From NCBI GenBank assembly GCA_964621165.1, contig CAZULC010000015.1:1-46752 (forward strand): 46,752 nt of DNA, given 5' to 3'. Below, one piece after another: positions 9,801 to 16,062 of the stretch. The position numbers and the translations under genes were made by a program. Below the pieces are notes generated by a model that was not told the origin of the DNA, did not search any database, and worked only from the letters and a program-made list of their open reading frames with translations. This DNA is from UMGS1696 sp964621165 (GTDB lineage: Bacteria; Bacillota; Clostridia; Oscillospirales; CAG-272). Positions within the stretch are counted from its first letter, which is position 1; each line of letters opens with the position of its first letter.

Positions 9801-10902
9801 AGTCAGCACCGAGAATAACGGCGTCCTCGATAGCGACCATGTAGTCGGAGTCATAAGCGCCGCCGCCTTTACCGAATACCTTCATGGTGAGAATCTGAGC
9901 ATCTGGCGCAACACCCTGAACCTTAACGGAGTCAAGTGCCTTTGAGTATGTGCCGTCATCATTCGGAATATAAGCGTTTGCCGCAGCAATACCTTCAACG
10001 TGTGAACCATGTTCGCCTTGAGAGTCATTGTCATGAGTTACATCATAGCCTCCGTCAACATAGTTGTATGCGTAAGGAATCTTGCTTGTGAGGTAGGTCT
10101 GATCAGGATCTATATTAGCGTTGAGCTGATCAGCGACTGCCGCAACTTTTTCTTCTGTGAGAAGATCAAGGCTTTCAATGTATTCGTCGTAGTCAAGCCC
10201 CAGGTTGTCTGCATTAACTTTAAGAGAGTATTCAAAGCCATCTTCTGAGAATGACTGGTGGTCAGTATCGATACCGGTATCGATTACAGCGATTATGCTG
10301 CCGGCGCCGGTGTATCCTGCTGCCCAAGCGGTAGTTGAACCAATCTGTTCACTTGATGTGGACATGTTGGGGTCAAGGGTAATATCGTCGTTGACAACCA
10401 TAGGCTCATAGCGAGTCTCGATAACAACGTCTTTTACGCCTGCAACCTTCTTGATTGCTTCAATCTGACCGTACTTAACGTTTGCGGAGATAATATTTGC
10501 GGCTAAAGTGAGGTTCCACTGAACGTCGAGGTCTTCTTTCAGCTCTGCGGAAATTGCCTCAGCCACAATGTCCTGTGTTCTCTGCAGGCTTGAGCGGTAC
10601 GACATAGCCGACTTGTTTGCGGCAATATCGGTGGAGCCATACTTCTCGATTGTGGATTCCTCTTCCAGTACAATGGAAACACGAACATCTTCGTTTTCCG
10701 CATACTGGACTCCGGTTTCGCCTACTGCCATTCCCTCGTCAATAGGGGAAAGCAGTGAAGCTGTGACAGCGGAGTTTTCTACCTTCTCAAATTTTACGCT
10801 CTGTTTGTCCGGCTCGGCGGCGAATGCCTGAGGGGTTATAGAACCGGATACCATCAGAAGTGTTAAAATCGCAGAAAGCAGACGGGCTTTAAAATTTTTC
10901 AT
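3886..10902 (-). CDS. Giant SLH-anchored subtilisin-family (S8) protease with dockerin and cohesin-like modules
   Basis: This 2,338-residue secreted, wall-attached serine endopeptidase resembles lactocepin/C5a-peptidase types. A signal peptide spans residues 1-28 (cleavage after AFA), and an I9-like propeptide spans roughly 70-170. The S8 catalytic triad is Asp208 (AVIDTG), His298 (EHGSHVEG) and Ser654 (SGTSMAAP). A PA-type insert lies at about 460-600, and an Fn3-like domain covers about 755-960. A complete type I dockerin with two calcium loops (Asp831-Asp842, Asp863-Asp874) interrupts the Fn3-like domain. Then come propeller-like repeats (about 1230-1445), a Big_2 Ig-like domain (1458-1540), further beta-rich sequence, a helical linker, a cohesin-like domain (1898-2028), a Cys-pair module (2035-2100), a Pro/Glu linker and three SLH repeats (2160-2335). 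SLH repeats bind pyruvylated wall polymers. An AGAAGGA site precedes the ATG. It is a single gene. The cohesin-like call is the least certain. Confidence 0.92.
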   Translation of the reverse strand: MKNFKARLLSAILTLLMVSGSITPQAFAAEPDKQSVKFEKVENSAVTASLLSPIDEGMAVGETGVQYAENEDVRVSIVLEEESTIEKYGSTDIAANKSAMSYRSSLQRTQDIVAEAISAELKEDLDVQWNLTLAANIISANVKYGQIEAIKKVAGVKDVVIETRYEPMVVNDDITLDPNMSTSSEQIGSTTAWAAGYTGAGSIIAVIDTGIDTDHQSFSEDGFEYSLKVNADNLGLDYDEYIESLDLLTEEKVAAVADQLNANIDPDQTYLTSKIPYAYNYVDGGYDVTHDNDSQGEHGSHVEGIAAANAYIPNDDGTYSKALDSVKVQGVAPDAQILTMKVFGKGGGAYDSDYMVAIEDAVILGADSVNLSLGSGSAGPSKESGNYVYQTILDNLVESGTVVTMSAGNSYSWAENSYNFTGYLYSDDVSFDTAGSPGSYTNSLSVASVENAGTTGNFVTVEENAIFYTETSGYGNDPMTSIPGDYEYVFIDGVGTEDDWAAVSDVLEGKVAFCSRGTTSFYQKANAAVAAGAVATIIYNNTSGTISMNLDGYTYNAPCVSITQADGNLIKAASTPVTDDEGNVLYYTGTLSITDSVNSTITAGDYYTMSDFSSWGVPGSLELKPEITAPGGNIYSVNGAVEGGEAYENMSGTSMAAPQVAGMAAVIAQYIRENDLEEKTGEDARTLIQSLLMSTAEPLFEEESDGNYYSILKQGAGLANVGAAVSADSYIIMADGSNAGAADGKVKAELGDDPDKTGEYSVEFTVNNLTDETHEYTFKTDVFTQDTFDYYVNYDYDIGTYLDTWTTPLAASVTYTVDGEEFVPTALYDCDLNNDGKTDAKDAQIIINFVAGNIDDIDETLADVDEDGEVTSYDAYLILTGLEVDSVEIGANKSINVKVDIVLEDETKKMLDENYENGAYIEAYIYVQSANTEDGAVMPAHSIPVLGFYGNWTDSSMFDKGSFLEYIYDEEVREPYVGSYYANTYAVSYDGDSGIYYFGANPFEGLVHDEEYHSERTAINSNDEISKVYFTSIRNAAASKFTVIDETTGEILQESLPGAVDAAYYYVNGGYWYNTGWSLKPDVSLENIEEGDDLSFALTLAPEYYVDDEGNVDWDALGDGATFSINATIDNTAPEIQKVLLDVQNNKLEVVASDNEYISAVILYNGSGSKYYSATGSKEDITAGETATYELDLDGVNGKKFLIQVYDYALNVSTYALNVQIGEEQPLPEMIAFDCDYNFWTSFTLTSKVSDIVEYEPSNLTFYAATIIDHLVFASTDSGDLYVMPEDDLTDLTYVCNTGLVLTDMAYNKADDTIYGVADGYLVTVDKLTGEISNVGEIGVPTNTLACDAEGTFYCNKYGSGEVYKFTLDTISDPELLVETNLSASQYVQGMEINPNTGMLIWNSYYADGIWGFSYLYEIDPATGEYTQHEDLWDELTCLIIPEKATGGESWSDPTDEITGVKVTPSEVDILVEGTTYLTAAVQPWTATNRDVTWTSSDPSVATVSAKGVVTGVGEGTAIITATSVLDPSKTATCTVNVSVLEIAMGAALQDENGNPILVEWYTAEDETWEKTADLDTDIVNATWNWDSDIDGTNYMYQQNTAGMMYVVDPDTGETVDISDGVCGFGAPVYDTDIAYYSSENEGLPFMFGVYSGFFLMNSDESGPITPVENSFGYGWNFSSYLAAYTPGATKFVAVAWGGVDTSTEPYADVFYALTDNNWIWVFYYDGTGSLYFDFLPTDLNLVYPDYDGYQFNSLLMGLNDGNLYLSHFNGETNELYQLKYVDYTTGFTGQKFGDFGDAVWPAALLEVINTGETADAAANAESKPSEVKAAELKTDFTKTVEAQTFTEADFAEATSNLAESSALANMSRKFVSDKSASSDAVAAAKKQSSTTPVGGLNSVNASVGIDSTSGEIGDPVINNNKLVVDVTEDIDVTNGKYEISYESSVLKFIGVTAPEYDSAAAVVASNEDDGIITIAFAHTNAAPAGKPVIKIEFERLTDEYTEVVVETHELNDSVDGDEIIDEVTVELDSEDDGHEWSEWVVTIEPTCTENGVETRTCSECGETESRTVLALGHDFVTEEGYAGIKNGKTYCSRCGLIVSGSDSPIPVLNPYTAPFFTKSNQPTSPVEPEEPVVAEEPVVVEEPVTPTEPEIPETPVKSMPFTDVSTDDWFYTAVEYLYNADIMNGTSDTTFSPDKELNRATVVTILYRLEGEPAVESAGTFSDVPADEWYTAAVEWAASVGLVNGYEDGTYAPLKAVTRQELSAIIYRYAQFKGVTIYETTTSLSEKAVVSDWAAESVTWAVSEGLLVEGEDINATENANRAEVAAMIYTYLTKTAK

Positions 10903-11044
10903 ATCCCTGTCCTTCTTTCAAGAATTTTGCCATGCCGGGTTGCGCATGGACTTTCGTCCCGCCTCCAAGTTATGACCTTATTGGTGGGGTATGTGAAATA
11001 TCATGAAAGTTGAACTGATAGGCACAGAAGACATGTATAATTAT
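10903..11044 (-). promoter_or_regulatory. Structured 5' leader of the protease mRNA, class unknown
   Basis: The predicted transcript carries about 140 untranslated bases. Just upstream of the ribosome binding site, two compact hairpins follow one another: GGAC-GAAA-GTCC, then CATGC-loop-GCATG. The GGCGGG before hairpin 1 could pair with the CCCG in loop 2. I could not match it to a known riboswitch. Confidence 0.35.
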
Positions 11045-11050
11045 TCCATA

Positions 11051-11079
11051 TGATATCACATTTCCCTCGCAAAATCAAT
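11051..11079 (-). promoter_or_regulatory. Probable promoter of the surface protease gene
   Basis: On the minus strand TTGATT (11074-11079) and TATCAT (11051-11056) are 17 bases apart. The match is weaker than other promoters here, so the assignment is tentative. Confidence 0.5.
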
Positions 11080-11168
11080 AATAATCGTCGAAAAAAACAC
11101 AACAAAATGTATGATTATAAGCCTCAAAATATTGTTGAATATTAATATAGCAAATTTCGTATTAACAC

Positions 11169-11197
11169 TTGACAAACCACAAACAAAATGATATAAT
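11169..11197 (+). promoter_or_regulatory. Consensus promoter of the YczE-like gene and its long leader
   Basis: A perfect TTGACA (11169-11174) and TATAAT (11192-11197) with a 17-base spacer. The predicted start, near 11204, is about 190 bases before the first coding gene. Confidence 0.85.
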
Positions 11198-11203
11198 GAA
11201 TAA

Positions 11204-11396
11204 AAATTTATGCGGTCAGTAGCATCGACGAGCCATCTCGGCACTTCTTCAGCCAAGCAGTGGAGAACTCACACGGAGACGCCAAAACAGCTCCCGCAGT
11301 GGAAAAGTCAGCCCGACAATTACTACAACTGATAATCTCAAGCTTTCTACGTTTCTATATCAAACGTCAGGGAGTTTTTTTTTCGAGGTATTTCCA
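11204..11396 (+). promoter_or_regulatory. Long structured leader RNA, candidate cis-regulatory element
   Basis: A leader of about 193 bases lies between a consensus promoter and the YczE-like gene. TCAGTAG near 11215 can close against CTACAACTGA near 11325, enclosing hairpins CGAG-CCAT-CTCG and CACT...AGTG. Downstream, ACGTTT pairs with AAACGT, and AGCTCCC (about 11291) can pair with GGGAGTT just before a nine-T run, giving a terminator-like end directly ahead of the GAGGT ribosome binding site. This arrangement fits an attenuation-type switch. It contains CTCCCGC and AAGTCAG, faintly like cobalamin riboswitches, but the rest of that core is missing, so no class is assigned. It could also be a stand-alone small RNA. 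Confidence 0.45.
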
Positions 11397-12089
11397 ATGA
11401 AAAAACACATCATCTACACCGAACTGTCCTATCTTTTCGGGCTTGTTTTTATCGCCGCAGGTGTTGCTCTCATGGAAAAAGCCGACTTCGGCGTATCTAT
11501 GGTTGTGGCGCCGGCTTACCTGATTTATCTCAAGCTGTCCCAAAGTCTGAGTTTCTTTACCTTCGGCATGGCGGAGTACCTTCTGCAGGCTGTGCTGATT
11601 CTGCTCATGTCCCTGATTCTGCGGCGGTTCCGGCTGTCGTATCTGTTTTCCTTCGTGACGGCTGTTGTCTACGGCTTCATACTGGACGGTTTTATGGCGC
11701 TGGCGGTCTTCATTCCGGGTGAGATTCTCGCGGTGCGGATAATATGCTATATTGCGGGGATGCTTGCCTGCGCTGTGGGAGTGTCGTTCATGTTCCACAC
11801 ATACATACCGCCGGAAGCCTACGAACTGTTTGTGTCGGAGGTTAGCCATAGATTCAACATAGAAATCAGCCGCTTCAAGACAGCCTACGACCTGACGAGC
11901 TGTGCCATAGGGGTAGTGATGTCCTTCTGCTTTTTCGGCGTCGGTCACTTCGAGGGCGTGAAAGCGGGAACTATAATATGCGCGCTGGTTAACGGATATG
12001 TTATAGGCAGATGTACGGTACTGCTTGAAAAACATTTCAACTTTGCGGACAAGTTCAGAAAATCCGCCGAACCGAAAGCGAGAATATGA
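11397..12089 (+). CDS. YczE/YitT-like integral membrane protein
   Basis: This 230-residue membrane protein has about five to six hydrophobic helices, starting with one at 9-26 (FGLVFIAAGVALME) and continuing at about 58-78, 80-100, 115-135 and 165-190. The sequence GVALMEKADFGVSMVVAPAY matches the opening of YczE/YyaS/YitT-type (DUF6198-like) proteins. Function is unknown; in Bacillus a yczE relative sits beside sfp, and an Sfp-like gene lies 5 kb away here but is not linked. GAGGT precedes the ATG by seven bases. The gene is monocistronic, with a long leader upstream and a strong terminator downstream. Confidence 0.7.
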   Translation: MKKHIIYTELSYLFGLVFIAAGVALMEKADFGVSMVVAPAYLIYLKLSQSLSFFTFGMAEYLLQAVLILLMSLILRRFRLSYLFSFVTAVVYGFILDGFMALAVFIPGEILAVRIICYIAGMLACAVGVSFMFHTYIPPEAYELFVSEVSHRFNIEISRFKTAYDLTSCAIGVVMSFCFFGVGHFEGVKAGTIICALVNGYVIGRCTVLLEKHFNFADKFRKSAEPKARI

Positions 12090-12113
12090 ATCGACCCGAA
12101 TCGAGCGAAAAAA

Positions 12114-12145
12114 GTCCCCTCCGTCATAAAGAGGGGATATTTTTG
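12114..12145 (+). terminator. Intrinsic terminator of the YczE-like gene
   Basis: TCCCCTC (12115-12121) pairs with GAGGGGA (12131-12137), followed by TATTTTTG. Confidence 0.85.
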
Positions 12146-12178
12146 TGTAATGCAGGTTTCTTTGGCTGGAAATCTGGC

Positions 12179-12490
12179 TCATTGATTGTCAGTAAAATCT
12201 TCAAATGCTTTATCCAGCGTGGCTATGGCGATGGTCAGCCCAAGAGGTCTTAAAATTTTAAGAAGGGTGTGAAGCTGTGGGCTTATGGTTCCTTTTTCAA
12301 TTCTCGCAATGACCGGTTGCTTCACTCCATTGAGTTTTTCGAGCTTCTTCTGACTTATGCCTTTTTCCTGCCTTGTTTTTATTATCTTATCTATCATAAT
12401 CCCATTGAATACGGCGATGATTTCTTCTGTAGTCATTTTACTGTAGTCGTATTCAGGATTAATATTATTGCATTTAACTTCATCATTCAT
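12179..12490 (-). CDS. XRE-family HTH regulator (antitoxin-like)
   Basis: This 103-residue cytoplasmic protein carries a Cro/C1-type helix-turn-helix at about residues 35-90, with GISQKKLEKL and VKQPVIARIEKGTISPQL as helices 2 and 3. Length and layout, with an N-terminal helix before the HTH and a short tail, resemble HigA- or HipB-type antitoxins. The usual partner toxin is not next to it: the upstream 150 bases hold no ORF and the downstream gene is convergent. It is therefore an orphan regulator or a solitary antitoxin remnant. AAAGGA lies nine bases before the ATG. Targets are unknown. Confidence 0.75.
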   Translation of the reverse strand: MNDEVKCNNINPEYDYSKMTTEEIIAVFNGIMIDKIIKTRQEKGISQKKLEKLNGVKQPVIARIEKGTISPQLHTLLKILRPLGLTIAIATLDKAFEDFTDNQ

Positions 12491-12610
12491 GAATCATATT
12501 CCTTTTTTTAATACTCTGTTCTATTATATATTATAATCAAAAGTTATCACCATGTTAATACCTTTTATGAAAATTTGTTTACATCCCCCGATATATTTTC
12601 GCCGCCCCAC

Positions 12611-12639
12611 TTGCAATTCCCGACTTAATATAATATAAT
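12611..12639 (+). promoter_or_regulatory. Promoter of the UvrD-like helicase gene
   Basis: TTGCAA (12611-12616) and TATAAT (12634-12639) with a 17-base spacer. Transcription should start near 12646, so an ATG at 12648 would have no leader. This supports translation from 12675. Confidence 0.75.
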
Positions 12640-12674
12640 AATATAAAATGAAAGAAACATCGGCGGGAGTGCGA

Positions 12675-15600
12675 ATGGACAGTATTTTTGAAAATCTCAA
12701 CGACAAACAAATCGAGGCGGTCAGCGCCACTGAGGGGTACGTGCGGATTATCGCCGGCGCAGGCTCGGGAAAGACCAAAACCCTGACCCATCGTTACGCT
12801 TTTCTTGTGGAAGCCGCCGGAATCCATCCCGGAAACATCCTCTGCGTCACTTTCACCAACAAAGCCGCCGGAGAGATGAAAAAGCGGGTGCGTGCTCTTG
12901 TGGGCGACGGCTGCGACACATCCCTCATCACCACATATCACGGCTTCTGCGTTCGTGTTTTGCGTGAGGACGCGGGACGACTGTTCTATCCCCAGAATTT
13001 TGCCATTCTCGACGAGGGCGACCAGAAGAAAATCCTCGAGGAAATCTACGCCGAGCTGGAAATCAAGCTGGACCGGGCGAGCTTCGAGAACATACTCGAC
13101 AAAATCCACGCCGTGAAAGCGAAGGAAGACTATGTCTCCATGTTCGTCTCGGGGGACTTCGGCGTGAAAAAGGGGGACTCAAGCGAGGACAACATCATCC
13201 GCATGTACATGGAGCGGGAGAAAAACGTGTTCGGGCTTGACTTTGACGACCTCATTTCCTTTACATTTGCCATATTTGAAAACTACCCGGAAGTCCTCGA
13301 AAAATGGACGGAGCGGCTGCATTACATCCAAGTGGACGAATTTCAGGACTCCTCAAACCGGGAGCTGCGGCTCATAAAAATGCTGTCGTCCGCTCACCGC
13401 AACCTCTTTGTCGTAGGGGATCCGGACCAGAACATCTACGAGTGGCGCGGGGCTGACATGAAGATTATCGTGGATTTCGACAAGCTCTTTCCTGGCACCG
13501 AGACCATAATGCTCAACCGCAACTATCGCTCCACGCCGAAGATTCTCAAATGCGCCAACACCCTTATCGCAAAGAACAAAAACCGAATCCCGAAGGACCT
13601 CTTTACCACAGCCGAGCCTGGAGATGACGTCGTACACCTTCACTCAAAGAGTGAGCGGGAGGAAGGAAAGTGGATTGCCTCAGAAATAAAGCGGCTGGTG
13701 AAGCAGGAGGGCGTGAACTACCGGGACATTGCCATCCTCTACCGCTCCGGGTTCCTCTCACGATTTGCCGAGCAGGCTCTGTCCTCCGCCGGAGTACCAT
13801 ATGAGCTGTACGGAAGCGTAAGGTTCTACGAGCGCATGGAAATACGGGACACTGTGGCGTATTTGCGGTTAATTGTATTCAACGACAACTATTCGTTCGA
13901 GAGAATAATCAACACACCCAAGCGCATGTTCGGCAAGATGAAAATGACCCGTCTTAAAGCTCTGGCCGAAGAGGACAACCTGAGCCTGTACGAAGCTCTC
14001 TTGAAATACCGGGATCTGCCCGAGTTCTCCCGCTCATCTGTGGGCGAGTTTATCGAAATGATGGAACAGCTGAGGGCCGAATATAAGCACAAAACCATAG
14101 CCGAAAACCTGTCGGCGGTGCTGGAAAAATCCGGCTACGAGCGGTACATACGTGAGAACGGAAGCATGGAGCGGCTGGACAACCTTGCGGAATTCAAGCG
14201 TAGCACCACTGAAGAAGAGCGCTCACGGGGAGAAGAATACTCCCTCGAGGAATTTTTAAGCGACCTGACTCTCCGCGCAAAGGACGACGGCGACGAGGAA
14301 AAGCGGGACAAAGTCAAGCTCATGACCATCCACGCGTCAAAGGGGCTGGAGTTCCCGGTGTGCTTCGTCTGCGGCATGACCGACGGAATTTTCCCCTCAG
14401 GCAGAACCCTTGAGGAGCGCAAGGAAGCCGGACTTGAGGAAGAACGCCGACTGTGCTTTGTGGCTCTCACACGGGCTATGAAGCGGCTGTACCTGACGGA
14501 ATCGGAGGGAAACACTGTCGACAGCGGAAGCTCAAGAAGCCCCCACAAAAAGCAGCCCTCCCGGTTCATCTACGAAATAGGGGAGGAAAACTACACCCGA
14601 ATCGGCACTATCCCAAAGGAGTTGCAAAGAAGTGGAAATTCGGCGGAAATCGATAACAAACCCACCTCAACGCTGGCAGTCGGAAGCCGGGTGAACCATC
14701 CCGTTTTCGGCGAAGGGGAGGTGGTGGAGATCGACGAAAAGCGCGGGGTGTACAATATAAAGTTCGACAAAACGGGAGCCGTGAAGCCGGTGGACATAAA
14801 CTACGATTTCGACAAGTGGAAAAACATAGACGAGATGCGCCGAAAAGCCATCGAGTCCGCCACGTCCGAGCAGGATAAAGCCCCACAGCCGGAACCTGAG
14901 TCAGTGGAAACAAAGTCGGAATCCGCCAATTGTGACATTTTCATGAACGCTGCACGGGAATCACCTGAGCCGATACCAGACGAAATCCCGCCGGAGATGG
15001 TGCAGGAGTTCACCGAAACCGTAAGCACAGCTGACGAAATCCCCGCTCCGGTTCCGGATAAAGCCGAAAAGCCCGGAAAAAAGCCAAAATCCAAAAAGTC
15101 CGACGACAACCAGATAACCCTCGAGTTCATTCCCGACCTGCCGAAAACCAAAGCCGAACTGGAAATCCCGCCCGAGCCGCAGACCTCACAAGAAGCTGAG
15201 AAAATATCCCACGAGCCGACGAAAAAGCTCCCGCAGAAGTCCGACCTGCCTGAGAAATTCCGGAACGCCGAGTGGCTTGAGCAGGTTGACATGGGTGAAA
15301 CAAACCTGTGGAAGCGTCCGGACATCCCCCATGAAGGCTGGTCATGCGTTGGAGTCATAGATTTAGGCTCGCCCGTGGGAATCTGCCGGATGTGCGGCTA
15401 CCAGATAATCCGCTACGTCCATATAATGGAGCATCCGACCTACCCGAGAAAAATAGGCGCGGGCTGCGTTTGTGCCGGACGGATGGAAAGGGATCCCGAG
15501 AGGGCAAGACGGCGTGAGAACGAATACAAAAACCGCCTGAGCCGACGTGAGACCTTTATGTCGTCCAAGCTCAAGCGGAGCAAAAGCGGGAACGAATACT

Positions 15601-15758
15601 TCAAATACAAGGGCGAGATTATCACCTTAATCCGGGACAAATACAAGCCGGGATTTTACAAAACCGTGTACAAAAACGCCTTCTCCCCCTCCTTCCCCAC
15701 AAAGGAAGCCGCGCTCCTCGATGTTTTCGACAAAATAGACCCGCCGATTCAGCTGTAA
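12675..15758 (+). CDS. UvrD/PcrA-like superfamily 1 DNA helicase with a C-terminal Cys4 domain
   Basis: This 1,027-residue ATP-dependent 3'-5' DNA helicase is of the UvrD/Rep/PcrA type and is likely used in repair or replication restart. Walker A is AGAGSGKT (residues 27-34), Walker B VDEFQDSS, motif III GDPDQNIYEWRG, motif V HASKGLEFPVCF, and motif VI EERRLCFVALTRA. A Tudor-like PcrA tail follows at about 660-705 (PVFGEGEVVEID). Unlike PcrA (about 730 residues), it continues with an acidic Pro/Glu linker of about 180 residues and a C-terminal domain carrying CRMC (904/907) and CVC (931/933), which probably bind zinc. The start at 12675 is chosen because GGGAG sits five bases upstream; an in-frame ATG at 12648 lacks a ribosome binding site. 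Confidence 0.9.
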   Translation: MDSIFENLNDKQIEAVSATEGYVRIIAGAGSGKTKTLTHRYAFLVEAAGIHPGNILCVTFTNKAAGEMKKRVRALVGDGCDTSLITTYHGFCVRVLREDAGRLFYPQNFAILDEGDQKKILEEIYAELEIKLDRASFENILDKIHAVKAKEDYVSMFVSGDFGVKKGDSSEDNIIRMYMEREKNVFGLDFDDLISFTFAIFENYPEVLEKWTERLHYIQVDEFQDSSNRELRLIKMLSSAHRNLFVVGDPDQNIYEWRGADMKIIVDFDKLFPGTETIMLNRNYRSTPKILKCANTLIAKNKNRIPKDLFTTAEPGDDVVHLHSKSEREEGKWIASEIKRLVKQEGVNYRDIAILYRSGFLSRFAEQALSSAGVPYELYGSVRFYERMEIRDTVAYLRLIVFNDNYSFERIINTPKRMFGKMKMTRLKALAEEDNLSLYEALLKYRDLPEFSRSSVGEFIEMMEQLRAEYKHKTIAENLSAVLEKSGYERYIRENGSMERLDNLAEFKRSTTEEERSRGEEYSLEEFLSDLTLRAKDDGDEEKRDKVKLMTIHASKGLEFPVCFVCGMTDGIFPSGRTLEERKEAGLEEERRLCFVALTRAMKRLYLTESEGNTVDSGSSRSPHKKQPSRFIYEIGEENYTRIGTIPKELQRSGNSAEIDNKPTSTLAVGSRVNHPVFGEGEVVEIDEKRGVYNIKFDKTGAVKPVDINYDFDKWKNIDEMRRKAIESATSEQDKAPQPEPESVETKSESANCDIFMNAARESPEPIPDEIPPEMVQEFTETVSTADEIPAPVPDKAEKPGKKPKSKKSDDNQITLEFIPDLPKTKAELEIPPEPQTSQEAEKISHEPTKKLPQKSDLPEKFRNAEWLEQVDMGETNLWKRPDIPHEGWSCVGVIDLGSPVGICRMCGYQIIRYVHIMEHPTYPRKIGAGCVCAGRMERDPERARRRENEYKNRLSRRETFMSSKLKRSKSGNEYFKYKGEIITLIRDKYKPGFYKTVYKNAFSPSFPTKEAALLDVFDKIDPPIQL

Positions 15759-15769
15759 CGACTCAAACT

Positions 15770-15792
15770 GAGAACCGGCGGGTTCTTCTTTA
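15770..15792. terminator. Short hairpin between convergent genes, weak terminator
   Basis: AGAACC (15771-15776) pairs with GGTTCT (15781-15786) around a four-base loop, followed on the plus strand by TCTTTATTC. It separates the helicase gene from the convergent RHH gene. The T-run is interrupted. Confidence 0.45.
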
Positions 15793-15806
15793 TTCTGTTT
15801 TACGTT

Positions 15807-16061
15807 TTATGCCCCACCTGATTCCTCTTTTTCGCTGTCGGCTGATTTTTTGTCCTGCTTCTTGTCTGTGCCGTCCTGCTTTTTTTCTGAATCGCTCAGG
15901 CCGAAGTCAGCACGGCGCCTTTTTCTCACACAGTCGGTGAGGAGATACTCAATCTGCCCGTTGAGGGAGCGGAAATCGTCCTCAGCCCACTTCATCAGCT
16001 CGTCAAACAAAGCCTTCGACAGGCGAAGAGGAACCTGTTTTTTCTCCTTGTCCCCTGCCAT
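15807..16061 (-). CDS. Ribbon-helix-helix (Arc-type) DNA-binding protein
   Basis: This 84-residue protein has an Arc-like ribbon-helix-helix at residues 1-50: a basic strand KKQVPLRLSKALFDEL, then helices through DDFRSLNGQIEYLL. The tail of about 30 residues is highly charged (Lys/Asp/Glu/Ser) and probably disordered. RHH dimers bind short direct or inverted repeats in the major groove. The ATG lies one base after the stop codon of the SPFH gene and has no clear ribosome binding site, so translation is probably coupled. Tandem TGATATCA repeats at the operon promoter make autoregulation likely. A toxin-antitoxin role is possible for the fold, but no toxin is nearby. Confidence 0.8.
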   Translation of the reverse strand: MAGDKEKKQVPLRLSKALFDELMKWAEDDFRSLNGQIEYLLTDCVRKRRRADFGLSDSEKKQDGTDKKQDKKSADSEKEESGGA

Positions 16062-16062
16062 A

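Noticed and set aside
10903..10985. c-di-GMP or guanidine riboswitch in the protease leader
   Set aside because: GGGACGAAAG looks similar in part, but the conserved core sequences and stem order of these classes are missing.
11204..11340. Cobalamin riboswitch reading of the leader RNA
   Set aside because: CTCCCGC and AAGTCAG are present but the GGTG/AATCC core and the ACCTGCC end are not, so the class is not supported.
11367..12182. 271-codon minus-strand frame opposite the YczE-like gene
   Set aside because: Composition rich in His, Gln and Arg, no ribosome binding site, and fully antisense to a clear membrane protein gene.
12179..12490. HigBA-type toxin-antitoxin pair
   Set aside because: Only the antitoxin-like regulator is present; no toxin-sized ORF lies on either side.
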